A stretch of 5,780 nucleotides of DNA from an uncultured Veillonella sp. (GTDB lineage: Bacteria > Bacillota > Negativicutes > Veillonellales > Veillonellaceae): the NCBI GenBank assembly GCA_937930265.1, contig CALGLI010000114.1, positions 1-5,780 of the forward strand, read 5' to 3'. The translations under genes and the position numbers were made by a program. Shown piece after piece: positions 1 to 5,780 of the stretch. A model generated the notes under the pieces. The model was not told the DNA's origin and ran no database searches. It saw only the letters and a program-made list of their open reading frames with translations. The stretch's first letter is position 1; the number at the start of each line of letters is the position of its first letter.

Positions 1-146
1 ATAGTGCGGTGCACTATTTACGCACAGATATCTGTTCCTGTGAAAAGGCTAATATAATTTTGCATGACCCCGTAATGGTGGACGTAAATGGTACGGTGTA
101 CCATTTACGCATAGATCTTTATTCATGCGCAAAAGGCAAATGTCAT
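1..146. repeat. Degenerate tandem ~87-bp units with CRISPR-repeat relic
   Basis: Unit A (about 5-91) and unit B (about 92-179) align at roughly three-quarters identity by hand, with an 86-88 bp offset. Shared blocks include ATTTACGC (16-23 and 103-110), AAAAGGC (43-49 and 131-137 region) and ATTTTG (57-62 and 145-150). Unit B runs into the first CRISPR repeat. The matching part of unit A (66-89) is an eroded copy of the repeat core: GACCCCG then AATGG, against GTCCCCG then AATGG. Each unit starts with a palindrome around a GGT loop. I read this as the leader-distal end of the array, where an old repeat plus a 52-bp spacer-like stretch was duplicated and decayed. It could instead be an unrelated intergenic repeat into which the array grew. 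No gene is visible here. Confidence 0.7.
83..109. repeat. 12-bp perfect palindrome with 3-nt loop
   Basis: The arms CGTAAATGGTAC (83-94) and GTACCATTTACG (98-109) are exact reverse complements around the loop GGT. The sister unit has ATAGTGC (1-7) and GCACTAT (11-17) around the same GGT loop, also perfect over the seven pairs visible before the window edge. It could be an RNA hairpin near the 3' end of a leftward pre-crRNA or a protein-binding dyad. There is no T-tract on either side, so it is not a textbook intrinsic terminator. Confidence 0.8.
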
Positions 147-1224
147 TTTGATGTCCCCGCAATGGGGAAGTAATTCTAAAGCAGCTTCCGCTAATGGATA
201 TTGGAATTTAATTAAGTTTCAGTCCCCGCAATGGGGAAGTAATTCTAAAGAATCTGGAGTTATTGTTGGTTCAGCTCAAATTGAGTTTCAGTCCCCGCAA
301 TGGGGAAGTAATTCTAAAGCCACCAATCCGTGTGGCAACTACTCGTAAGTTGGGTTTCAGTCCCCGCAATGGGGAAGTAATTCTAAAGTTTGAATTCCTT
401 CTCTTCTTTAGATTTTATTTTAGTTTCAGTCCCCGCAATGGGGAAGTAATTCTAAAGTTGACAAAACCCTTCTTTAAAATAAGGATCAAGAGTTTCAGTC
501 CCCGCAATGGGGAAGTAATTCTAAAGGCTTAATGAAATACTTGTTAACTATCCTCGAAAGTTTCAGTCCCCGCAATGGGGAAGTAATTCTAAAGGCTACG
601 ACCTAAGCATGTCGTTAAACTGCTCAACCCGTTTCAGTCCCCGCAATGGGGAAGTAATTCTAAAGTCTATCTCTACATCACAAGTAGCATACCCGTCTAG
701 TTTCAGTCCCCGCAATGGGGAAGTAATTCTAAAGATCCCTATCGTGAGTGTCCCGAAGAGTGGTCGAGTTTCAGTCCCCGCAATGGGGAAGTAATTCTAA
801 AGACTCGTGATGACCTTCGTCAGCCAGGAGATTTATTACGTGTTTCAGTCCCCGCAATGGGGAAGTAATTCTAAAGCCCATGAGGATATGCCGATCGAGA
901 TCAACGATGAAGACGTTTCAGTCCCCGCAATGGGGAAGTAATTCTAAAGTATATATCGTGGAGGTAATAAAAAATGTTTTATGCGTTTCAGTCCCCGCAA
1001 TGGGGAAGTAATTCTAAAGAAGTTTGATCGGACGATGGCAACGAGTATCATAGTTTCAGTCCCCGCAATGGGGAAGTAATTCTAAAGCTGTTAATGGAAG
1101 TTTTATAATAATTGTTTCTTGTTTCAGTCCCCGCAATGGGGAAGTAATTCTAAAGATGAACTAAATGTTCTAACCATCGAATTAAAGTTGTTTCAGTCCC
1201 CGCAATGGGGAAGTAATTCTAAAG
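147..1224 (-). CRISPR. CRISPR array, 16 repeats, 15 spacers
   Basis: The 35-bp repeat reads on the plus strand GTTTCAGTCCCCG... to ...AATTCTAAAG. Repeats start at 147, 216, 285, 354, 423, 492, 560, 631, 700, 768, 842, 915, 985, 1053, 1121 and 1190. Fifteen are identical; the one at 147 has lost its first six bases (TTTGAT for GTTTCA). Spacers, left to right, are 34, 34, 34, 34, 34, 33, 36, 34, 33, 39, 38, 35, 33, 33 and 34 bp, and none repeats another. The repeat holds a TCCCC/GGGGA hairpin with a 5-nt loop. On the minus strand it ends in ACTGAAAC directly after the GGGG arm, the geometry of a Cas6-type cut leaving an 8-nt 5' handle. This, the decayed left repeat and the leftward promoter to the right of the array support minus-strand transcription with new spacers added at the 1224 end. 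The sequence looks like a class 1 (type I or III) repeat, but the subtype cannot be fixed. Confidence 0.98.
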
Positions 1225-1239
1225 GGTACCCCTTAGAAT
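1216..1239. repeat. Palindrome spanning leader-repeat junction
   Basis: The left arm ATTCTAAAGGGT is the end of the last repeat plus three leader bases. The right arm ACCCCTTAGAAT is leader. Eleven of twelve positions pair, centred on GGGTACCC. It straddles the repeat boundary at 1224/1225, where a new spacer would be inserted if the leader is on this side. No other repeat in the array has this flank. Confidence 0.75.
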
Positions 1240-1446
1240 CCGCATAACCACGCCCTTCAAAAAGCCGTTTCCGACGATCTCAGCCCATCTTGAATTTTAG
1301 CGTAACACTGCTTTTCAAAAAGTGCTCTCAAACCGCATGGTTCCTACGCCGACGATCTTTTTGATTTCCTTTAGAATTTTTTCAGAAAATAGCTTACTAA
1401 GTAAATCATTTTATTTAATACTTGTTTAAGCTTTTCATTAATTAGT
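1225..1446 (-). promoter_or_regulatory. CRISPR leader (transcribed leftwards)
   Basis: This gene-free stretch lies between the last repeat and the leftward promoter and would be the 5' leader of the pre-crRNA, about 215 nt long. It carries two short direct repeats: CCGACGATCT at 1271-1280 and 1349-1358, and TTCAAAAAG at 1256-1264 and 1314-1322. The junction with the array is palindromic (1216-1239). The part from 1360 to 1446 is strongly AT-rich, as leaders usually are. No ORF with a ribosome-binding site is visible. The assignment rests on array polarity, so it is inference. Confidence 0.7.
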
Positions 1447-1475
1447 ACTATACCACATTCTAATAGAACTTTCAA
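1447..1475 (-). promoter_or_regulatory. Leftward sigma70-type promoter for the array
   Basis: Read on the minus strand, there is a -35 box TTGAAA (plus-strand 1470-1475), a 17-bp spacer, and a -10 box TATAGT (1447-1452) preceded by TGG, an extended -10. Directly upstream, at 1478-1490, the minus strand is A-rich (AAAAACAAAAAA), like an UP element. Transcription would start near 1440 and run through the leader into the array. The match to consensus is good, but this is a prediction from sequence alone. Confidence 0.65.
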
Positions 1476-1509
1476 GGATTTTTTGTTTTTCCTGTTTACA
1501 TGTGGTATA
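1449..1509. repeat. Inverted repeat covering both divergent -10 boxes
   Basis: TATACCACAT (1449-1458) and ATGTGGTATA (1500-1509) are exact reverse complements, 10 bp each, with 41 bp between them. Each arm overlaps the extended -10 region of one of the two divergent promoters. The arm centres are 51 bp apart, close to five helical turns. A symmetric site like this could let one regulator act on both the array and the cas genes. That role is inferred; the symmetry is direct. Confidence 0.75.
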
Positions 1510-1511
1510 CA
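1483..1511 (+). promoter_or_regulatory. Rightward promoter for the cas1 operon
   Basis: A -35-like TTGTTT (1483-1488), a 17-bp spacer and TATACA (1506-1511) preceded by TGG form an extended -10 promoter. Transcription would start near 1518 and leave a 5' UTR of about 205 nt before cas1. The -35 is weak, and another TATA-like run at 1624-1631 without a good -35 is a possible alternative. It faces away from the array promoter, only seven bases separating the two -35 boxes. Confidence 0.5.
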
Positions 1512-1645
1512 ATGACTTGGAACTGGATTAGGATTATGACATAAAAAAGTCTTATAGAGTATACATGTCAGTAAAGAGAGTATTTACTATCGGGACTTTT
1601 GTAAAATGGAAATGTTTAGAGGGTATATACTATTTGTATGAGCAA

Positions 1646-1699
1646 AATACCAAGCCCTTAGGATGAGCTATGTGTGATCTCAGGGCATCGTAAGGTATT
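1646..1699 (+). promoter_or_regulatory. Predicted stem-loop in the cas1 5' UTR
   Basis: Three nested helices can pair: AATACC (1646-1651) with GGTATT (1694-1699), GCCC (1654-1657) with GGGC (1683-1686), and TGAG (1664-1667) with CTCA (1679-1682). They are separated by small internal loops. The structure ends eight bases before the cas1 Shine-Dalgarno site. It matches no riboswitch class that I recognise. Other small inverted repeats lie upstream in the same UTR (1570-1588; TGACAT at 1537-1542 with ATGTCA at 1565-1570). Confidence 0.45.
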
Positions 1700-1706
1700 G
1701 TAGTTT

Positions 1707-1714
1707 AGGAAAGG
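1707..1714 (+). promoter_or_regulatory. cas1 ribosome-binding site
   Basis: AGGAAAGG lies nine bases before the ATG at 1724. It supports that start, and the first residues (LYITEP) match the usual Cas1 beginning. Confidence 0.7.
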
Positions 1715-1723
1715 CGGGACCTT

Positions 1724-2716
1724 ATGCCATCACTATACATAACGGAACCATCCGCAAAATTACGTAAAGATGGGGGATACTTTGTAGTAGAAGTAGGAGA
1801 GCAGGTGGTACAAAAACTATCTATTGGAACGGTGGAAGATATAACGGTTTTACATTCGGTCAGCGTATCCTCTCATGTCTTAACTGAATGCATGATTCAT
1901 TCTATTCCCGTGAGCTGGATATCTAATTATGGATTGCATTATGGATCCTTATGGGGCGTGAAAACAGTGGACATCGAGAAACATATGCAACAGTTTCAGA
2001 TGGCAAGTGATTTTGACTTTTCCTTACAAATCTCGAAGGTGATGATCATGGCAAAGGCGAGGAATCAATTGATTTTGCTGCGACGATATCATCGAAAGGA
2101 TACAAAGGAAGAAGTAGATACGAAAATATCTGATATGTTAGCCTTATTGCCACGTATTAGTACAGCCCATTCCATGAATCAATTGCGAGGCTTTGAAGGG
2201 ATTCTAAGTCGTTACTATTTTGAAGCATTAGGTTCCATTGTACCAGAGGAGTTTGCTTTTACAACGCGAACAAAACGCCCACCGGAAGATCCTTTTAATG
2301 CTATGCTAGGCTTAGGATATAGTATGTTGTTTAATGAAGTATTAGCTTCCGTTATGCATGTAGGTTTACATCCATTTATAGGACATATGCATACGATTCG
2401 CCGAGGTCATGCGGCATTAGTATCGGACTTGATGGAAGAGTGGCGAGCTCCCATAGTAGATTCGTTGTGCCTCACTTTACTTGGGAAAAAGATGATCACC
2501 CTCGATCATTTCAATCGGGTAGAACATGGTTGTTATTTAACGAAAGAGGGGCGAAAGATTTTACTGTATCAGTATAATAAAAAGTTACGCTCCACCCATC
2601 AGTATTGGGGAGAACCGTATTCTTATAGGGAGTCTATTGGTCGTCAATGCAGGTCCTATGCATCGGCTATGATGAATCGTAGGGTTCCTATGTATTTATC
2701 CTTTGAGATGTATTAA
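1724..2716 (+). CDS. cas1: CRISPR-associated endonuclease Cas1
   Basis: Cas1 is the metal-dependent DNA integrase that, normally as a complex with Cas2, inserts new spacers at the leader end of CRISPR arrays. At 330 residues it is of ordinary length. The N-terminal beta domain opens with the typical LYITEP...LRKDGGYFVVE pattern (residues 4-23). The helical catalytic domain shows the Cas1 signature: RGFEG (E158), RTKRPPEDPFNAMLGLGYS (182-200), PFIGHMH (H223) and DLMEEWR (D235, E238). E158, H223 and E238 fit the usual E-H-E/D metal site, so the enzyme looks active. The C-terminal LTKEGRKILLYQYNKKL (272-288) is also typical. It is the first gene of the rightward operon, next to the array leader. 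Oddly, no cas2 follows it; the next gene starts 29 bp later and is unrelated to Cas2. The subtype is not clear from the sequence alone. Confidence 0.96.
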   Translation: MPSLYITEPSAKLRKDGGYFVVEVGEQVVQKLSIGTVEDITVLHSVSVSSHVLTECMIHSIPVSWISNYGLHYGSLWGVKTVDIEKHMQQFQMASDFDFSLQISKVMIMAKARNQLILLRRYHRKDTKEEVDTKISDMLALLPRISTAHSMNQLRGFEGILSRYYFEALGSIVPEEFAFTTRTKRPPEDPFNAMLGLGYSMLFNEVLASVMHVGLHPFIGHMHTIRRGHAALVSDLMEEWRAPIVDSLCLTLLGKKMITLDHFNRVEHGCYLTKEGRKILLYQYNKKLRSTHQYWGEPYSYRESIGRQCRSYASAMMNRRVPMYLSFEMY

Positions 2717-2733
2717 TCTAGCATAGGTTTGAG

Positions 2734-2740
2734 AAAGGAG
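2734..2740 (+). promoter_or_regulatory. Ribosome-binding site of second gene
   Basis: AAAGGAG is five bases before the ATG at 2746. It is in the short gap after cas1, which has no room for a terminator or another gene, so translation is likely from a shared mRNA. Confidence 0.75.
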
Positions 2741-2745
2741 AGACT

Positions 2746-4269
2746 ATGAACTTTTCATTACTACAAGAGAACTATCTAGTTTTGTATGACTATGGTCATG
2801 CTGCAGAAGTAGCCATGCATCAAGACTTGCAGGTCTACTTTGTAAAGCTTCGTTGCTTTGCTGAAGCCTTTGTGAGCTATGTATTTGACGAATTGAATAT
2901 TGTAAAAACAAAAGGGGAAACACTAGAAACTCGACTTTTACAGTCTGATTTTGTAGATAGTGTGCCTAAGGAGATTGTTAGTAAGTTACAATTATTACAA
3001 CAGTGTGGCGAGTGTGCGGTCCATGGAGATGTACATGTGTTGCTAGGATGGCAAACGAAACGCTCTCTAAAAGATGCCTACTTATTAGGACGATGGCTGT
3101 TCAAAATGTTTGTAGATAGTGAACGGGAATACCCACAGTATACGTTGCCTATGCTTTCAGAATCGAAAGAAATAGTAGAGGCAATTAATGTGAAGGAGGA
3201 GTTAGAACGTGTCCATAAGGTAATTGGAGATGTTCATAACAAGATTCCTTATACCATGTCGCAGGAAGAGCGTAAAGCGTGCAATCGTGAATATCTTTCT
3301 GAAGGACGAGACGTGATTCGTCAAGATACTGTGGATTATGAGGTAGAGGAGACAAAACAGTCCCTAGAAGAATTTAAGTCTATGAGCAGGGTCCTATCTG
3401 CAGGGGGAGACGGCCGGTTATCTTCTGATATACAACCTGATGGTATGCCTAAGGTTGATACAAAATCGAGTGTCCTTAAGGGACCTACACCAGCAACACG
3501 ATCAGTGCTCAAGGATGTGGAATCTTTTGTGCAAGGAGTTCCTGTAGATGATTTTATAGATGATGAAATGGTGCAACGACATGTAGTCTCTCCTTGGTAT
3601 ACTCTCCGAAAAGAAGGTCAAGGACTATGTCGGTTGCTAGTGCGTATGTTAGGTGATAGATGGTATAAAATTTCTCATATAACGGAGTATGATTACCACA
3701 TTATCTTTACGGTTAAAGGTGAGGTAAGTCATGGTTCATATAAACTGTATTATAAGAAAAATGGCACCGTGTCTAGGGTCATGCAACATGAATCTATGCT
3801 AGATGAGGAATTGGACGAGATTATTATGTCTCTAGGGGGGCAGTCTATATATGATAGGACTGAAAGTATGGTTCCACAAGGAGAAACTTATATAGATTCC
3901 AGAGGTAATCACTGGGAGAAACGAAATGTAGTAGCAGTTCAAGAGGCGCCACAAGGCGTAGATAGTGTCGTGAGTGCTTTCACCTATCCAAGAGGTCCTG
4001 TAGAAGGCATTAAGCAGTATATGAGCTGGATAGAAGAAGAGTTAGGAGAAGCGAAGATTCGTATTGCCCGAATGGAAAAAGGCCAATTTTATATCAGGAC
4101 TACGTTTATTTCTGGTCGTGATGTAGCTGTATTTAATCTATATTATAATCGGCAGGGGATGATTACGAGTACAATACCCTTAGAGTCTAAATCGACGAGT
4201 GTAGAGTTCATTGAACGTGTATTAGAAATTATTAATCCTGCGCAAATGACCTATTGGATGAATACGTAA
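2746..4269 (+). CDS. DUF4145-like protein with duplicated C-terminal module, unknown function
   Basis: I do not recognise this 507-residue protein as any named Cas protein. Residues about 8-125 are helical and resemble the DUF4145/HsdR N-terminal domain: a VKLRCFAEAF helix (33-42), then QLLQQCGECAVHGD (82-95), the equivalent of the family's R..GN.AVH motif, then a long helix to 124. That domain is found at the N-terminus of type I restriction HsdR subunits and helicase-like proteins; its role is poorly known. Residues 140-215 are charged and probably helical or coiled-coil; 216-290 are a low-order linker. The C-terminal half holds two related modules at about 293-363 and 421-497, aligning without gaps at a 131-residue offset (LGDRWYKI with LGEAKIRI; LYYKKNGTVS with LYYNRQGMIT). 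Each is predicted alpha-beta-beta-beta-alpha. No nuclease, helicase or polymerase motif, signal peptide or membrane segment is visible. The tight link to cas1 suggests a role in adaptation or in the linked system. Confidence 0.85.
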   Translation: MNFSLLQENYLVLYDYGHAAEVAMHQDLQVYFVKLRCFAEAFVSYVFDELNIVKTKGETLETRLLQSDFVDSVPKEIVSKLQLLQQCGECAVHGDVHVLLGWQTKRSLKDAYLLGRWLFKMFVDSEREYPQYTLPMLSESKEIVEAINVKEELERVHKVIGDVHNKIPYTMSQEERKACNREYLSEGRDVIRQDTVDYEVEETKQSLEEFKSMSRVLSAGGDGRLSSDIQPDGMPKVDTKSSVLKGPTPATRSVLKDVESFVQGVPVDDFIDDEMVQRHVVSPWYTLRKEGQGLCRLLVRMLGDRWYKISHITEYDYHIIFTVKGEVSHGSYKLYYKKNGTVSRVMQHESMLDEELDEIIMSLGGQSIYDRTESMVPQGETYIDSRGNHWEKRNVVAVQEAPQGVDSVVSAFTYPRGPVEGIKQYMSWIEEELGEAKIRIARMEKGQFYIRTTFISGRDVAVFNLYYNRQGMITSTIPLESKSTSVEFIERVLEIINPAQMTYWMNT

Positions 4270-4372
4270 TTGCTAAAGGGTATGTTGCGTAAAAAGTATA
4301 TAACAATATGAATGATAGTAATTACAATATGTATATAGTATTTTGTATGAAGAGATTAGAAGGAGAAAAAGT
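4270..4372 (+). promoter_or_regulatory. AT-rich gap with ~21-bp direct repeat
   Basis: This 103-bp gap is the largest between the genes. ACAATATG occurs at 4303-4310 and 4324-4331, each followed within a few bases by ATAGTA, giving a 20-21 bp period, about two helical turns. TATA-like runs occur (TATAAC near 4299, TATAGT near 4334), but I found no convincing -35 partner and no terminator hairpin. It may hold a secondary promoter or operator for the third gene; the evidence is weak. Confidence 0.3.
4360..4365 (+). promoter_or_regulatory. Ribosome-binding site of third gene
   Basis: AAGGAG ends seven bases before the ATG at 4373, a near-ideal arrangement that fixes this start. Confidence 0.8.
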
Positions 4373-5780
4373 ATGGGAAACTGGGATGGAATGACAGTTC
4401 CAGAAACTGTTGAAATTAGTTCAAAAAGTGTATTTGATCTTCGTCGAGCAGGTAACATTGATGCAGCCTATGCGGTAGCCTGTCAATTGATGAAGCAACC
4501 TAATGTGGGGGAGTGGGACATTAAGGCCTATGGTTACGTTCTTATGTCCTTAATCCAACGATGTGTAGAACAGAATGATGGAAGCAATCTTAATCATTAT
4601 ATAGATGAATTAGGTAAACTTGTGGTACATGATGATGATGTCTTTGCGAAAAACCAAGAAAAAGCCCTTCGTTTAGGGGATCGAGCATATCAGCAAGTAG
4701 AAGGGTTGTTGCAGTCGAAACGGTACAAAGAAGCAGCTCGTGCCGCTCGTGATGCGTACCAAGCGAATCCAAGTCATGAAGGGATAGAACGGTTGTATTG
4801 TCAAGCCCTGTTCAATGTAGTCAAAGAAGAGGCTATGAAACCAGCACCTAAGGGGCAAGCTGTAAAAGCCTATTTAGATGCCTATTTTGGCGTCTTAGGT
4901 AAGAGTCGTGCCTTTTATGATGCTTTCATTTGGAGCCATATTAATAAGCTAGAAAATGACCAGGGGTCTTTGGATGTGGGTACCTATTATGTATCTACTA
5001 TGGCGATGGGCCTTCCCGTAGATGCCTATCGAGGAGGACGAAGAGAAGCTTTACCTAATGCAGCGCATAAAGGACCAGAGTATTGGCCATCTCTGTATGG
5101 GAAAATGACAAAATATGTGCTGGATCACCTAGGAAGCTGCCAGGACAAAGATTTGATGAAATCTATTTGTGAGTCCGTTGCTAGTCATGAGTCAAGATTA
5201 CGTGAGGAGGAAGCTGTCATCATCAATTGGAAGCGCGGGAAAGTTCTCATGGCATGTGGAGAGTATGGGGAAGCTCGTAAGTGTGTCTTACAAATGATTG
5301 GACGGAAGGGCAAAGAGTATTGGGCATGGAGTGCATTGGGGGATACTTATTTGTTAGAAGATGAAAGTTTAGCATTATCTGCATACTGTAAAGCATTATT
5401 ATACCATCCACCATTAAAATTTGGGGCCCCGCTAAAATTAAAAGTAGCTAAGTTATTGGTGAAAGAGCAGTGCTTGGAAGAAGCGAGCATTGAGGTAGCT
5501 GAAGTATTAGCTGGCCAAGATGAAGTAGGTAAAAAAAGCTATGAAGAGGCAGAACAATTAAGCCAATCTTCTTGGTATGTATCCAATCCTAGTAAAGAAG
5601 GAAATAGAGACTTCTACCAATCTCATAAAAATGCAGTGCTAGGGACAATGTATTCTGACATTTCCTGGGATACAGGGATGATGCTGGGAACGTTTACGAA
5701 TAACCAGAAGAAGTTTTACAAAATTGCCTTTGCTAGTCACGGAGAAGTGCCAATGGAAGTGACAGTGACCAAACAGGAGT
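4373..5780 (+). CDS. TPR-repeat protein, 3' end beyond the window
   Basis: The frame is open for 469 codons and runs off the edge, so the protein is partial at its C-terminus. It is predominantly helical. Residues 18-65 (VFDLRRAGNIDAAYAVACQL, then EWDIKAYGYVLMSLI) look like an opening TPR-type hairpin pair. Residues 105-135 hold another (LLQSKRYKEAARAARDAYQANP). Residues 283-312 and 316-347 are the clearest TPRs, the second with W319, L322, G323, Y326, A341 and P346 near the canonical positions. From about 418 the sequence changes to beta-rich text (NAVLGTMYSDISW..., FYKIAFASHGEVPMEVTV), suggesting a second, perhaps OB-like, domain cut off by the window. TPRs mediate protein-protein contacts, so a scaffold or adaptor role in the cas1-linked system is likely. 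The N-terminal pattern recalls TPR proteins from other bacterial defence loci, but this is memory, not a search. No catalytic motif is visible in the part seen. Confidence 0.85.
   Translation, partial: MGNWDGMTVPETVEISSKSVFDLRRAGNIDAAYAVACQLMKQPNVGEWDIKAYGYVLMSLIQRCVEQNDGSNLNHYIDELGKLVVHDDDVFAKNQEKALRLGDRAYQQVEGLLQSKRYKEAARAARDAYQANPSHEGIERLYCQALFNVVKEEAMKPAPKGQAVKAYLDAYFGVLGKSRAFYDAFIWSHINKLENDQGSLDVGTYYVSTMAMGLPVDAYRGGRREALPNAAHKGPEYWPSLYGKMTKYVLDHLGSCQDKDLMKSICESVASHESRLREEEAVIINWKRGKVLMACGEYGEARKCVLQMIGRKGKEYWAWSALGDTYLLEDESLALSAYCKALLYHPPLKFGAPLKLKVAKLLVKEQCLEEASIEVAEVLAGQDEVGKKSYEEAEQLSQSSWYVSNPSKEGNRDFYQSHKNAVLGTMYSDISWDTGMMLGTFTNNQKKFYKIAFASHGEVPMEVTVTKQE

Noticed and set aside
148..794. 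Short plus-strand ORFs at 148-348, 263-532 and 609-794
   Set aside because: They are translations of the CRISPR repeats (recurring SPQWGSNSK or FSPRNGEVILK) joined by spacers, without ribosome-binding sites.
182..1189. A strand bias of spacers, which would hint at RNA targeting
   Set aside because: Spacers at 251-284, 877-914 and 950-984 read best as plus-strand coding, but 389-422 and 458-491 read best on the minus strand and most are ambiguous. Hand translation cannot settle it without protospacer matches.
1475..1492. T-rich run as an intrinsic terminator
   Set aside because: There is no GC-rich hairpin directly before it. It fits better as an A-rich UP element of the leftward promoter.
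2717..2745. A hidden small cas2 between cas1 and the next gene
   Set aside because: The gap is 29 bp, far too short, and the 103-bp gap at 4270-4372 holds no Cas2-like frame either.
4273..4858. Minus-strand ORFs of 60-61 codons at 4273-4458, 4590-4772 and 4673-4858
   Set aside because: They lie opposite the TPR gene or its upstream gap, lack good ribosome-binding sites and have no recognisable protein features; they are shadows.

Overview
The window is one end of a CRISPR adaptation locus in a low-GC bacterium. Every gene has a strong AAGGAG-type Shine-Dalgarno site, and the AT-rich codon usage looks Firmicute-like. Veillonella or another Negativicute is possible, but that is a guess from style, not a marker-based call.

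Layout, left to right. (1) Positions 1-146 hold a degenerate, tandemly duplicated unit of about 87 bp. It carries an eroded CRISPR-repeat relic and a strong palindrome. (2) Positions 147-1224 are a CRISPR array of 16 repeats of 35 bp and 15 spacers of 33-39 bp. The leftmost repeat is decayed and the other 15 are identical. (3) Positions 1225-1723 are a leader and regulatory region with no gene. It contains what look like back-to-back promoters, one reading left into the array and one reading right into cas1. (4) 1724-2716 is cas1. (5) 2746-4269 encodes a 507-residue protein with a DUF4145-like N-terminal domain and an internally duplicated C-terminal module. (6) 4373 to the window end encodes a TPR-type protein that is still open at the edge (469 residues seen).

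The array appears to be transcribed on the minus strand, away from cas1. Four things support this: the decayed repeat lies at the left end, a leftward promoter sits at 1447-1475, the repeat read on the minus strand ends in ACTGAAAC, and that 8-nt tail directly follows a GGGG hairpin arm, the usual Cas6-type processing geometry. The three genes run rightwards in close order and probably form one operon, perhaps with an extra promoter before the third.

No cas2, cas6 or recognisable effector is visible. The two genes after cas1, where cas2 would usually be expected, are not standard Cas proteins that I recognise. The locus is therefore a candidate for an atypical CRISPR-linked system whose interference genes, if any, lie to the right of the window. 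The name and mechanism of such a system cannot be decided from this window.
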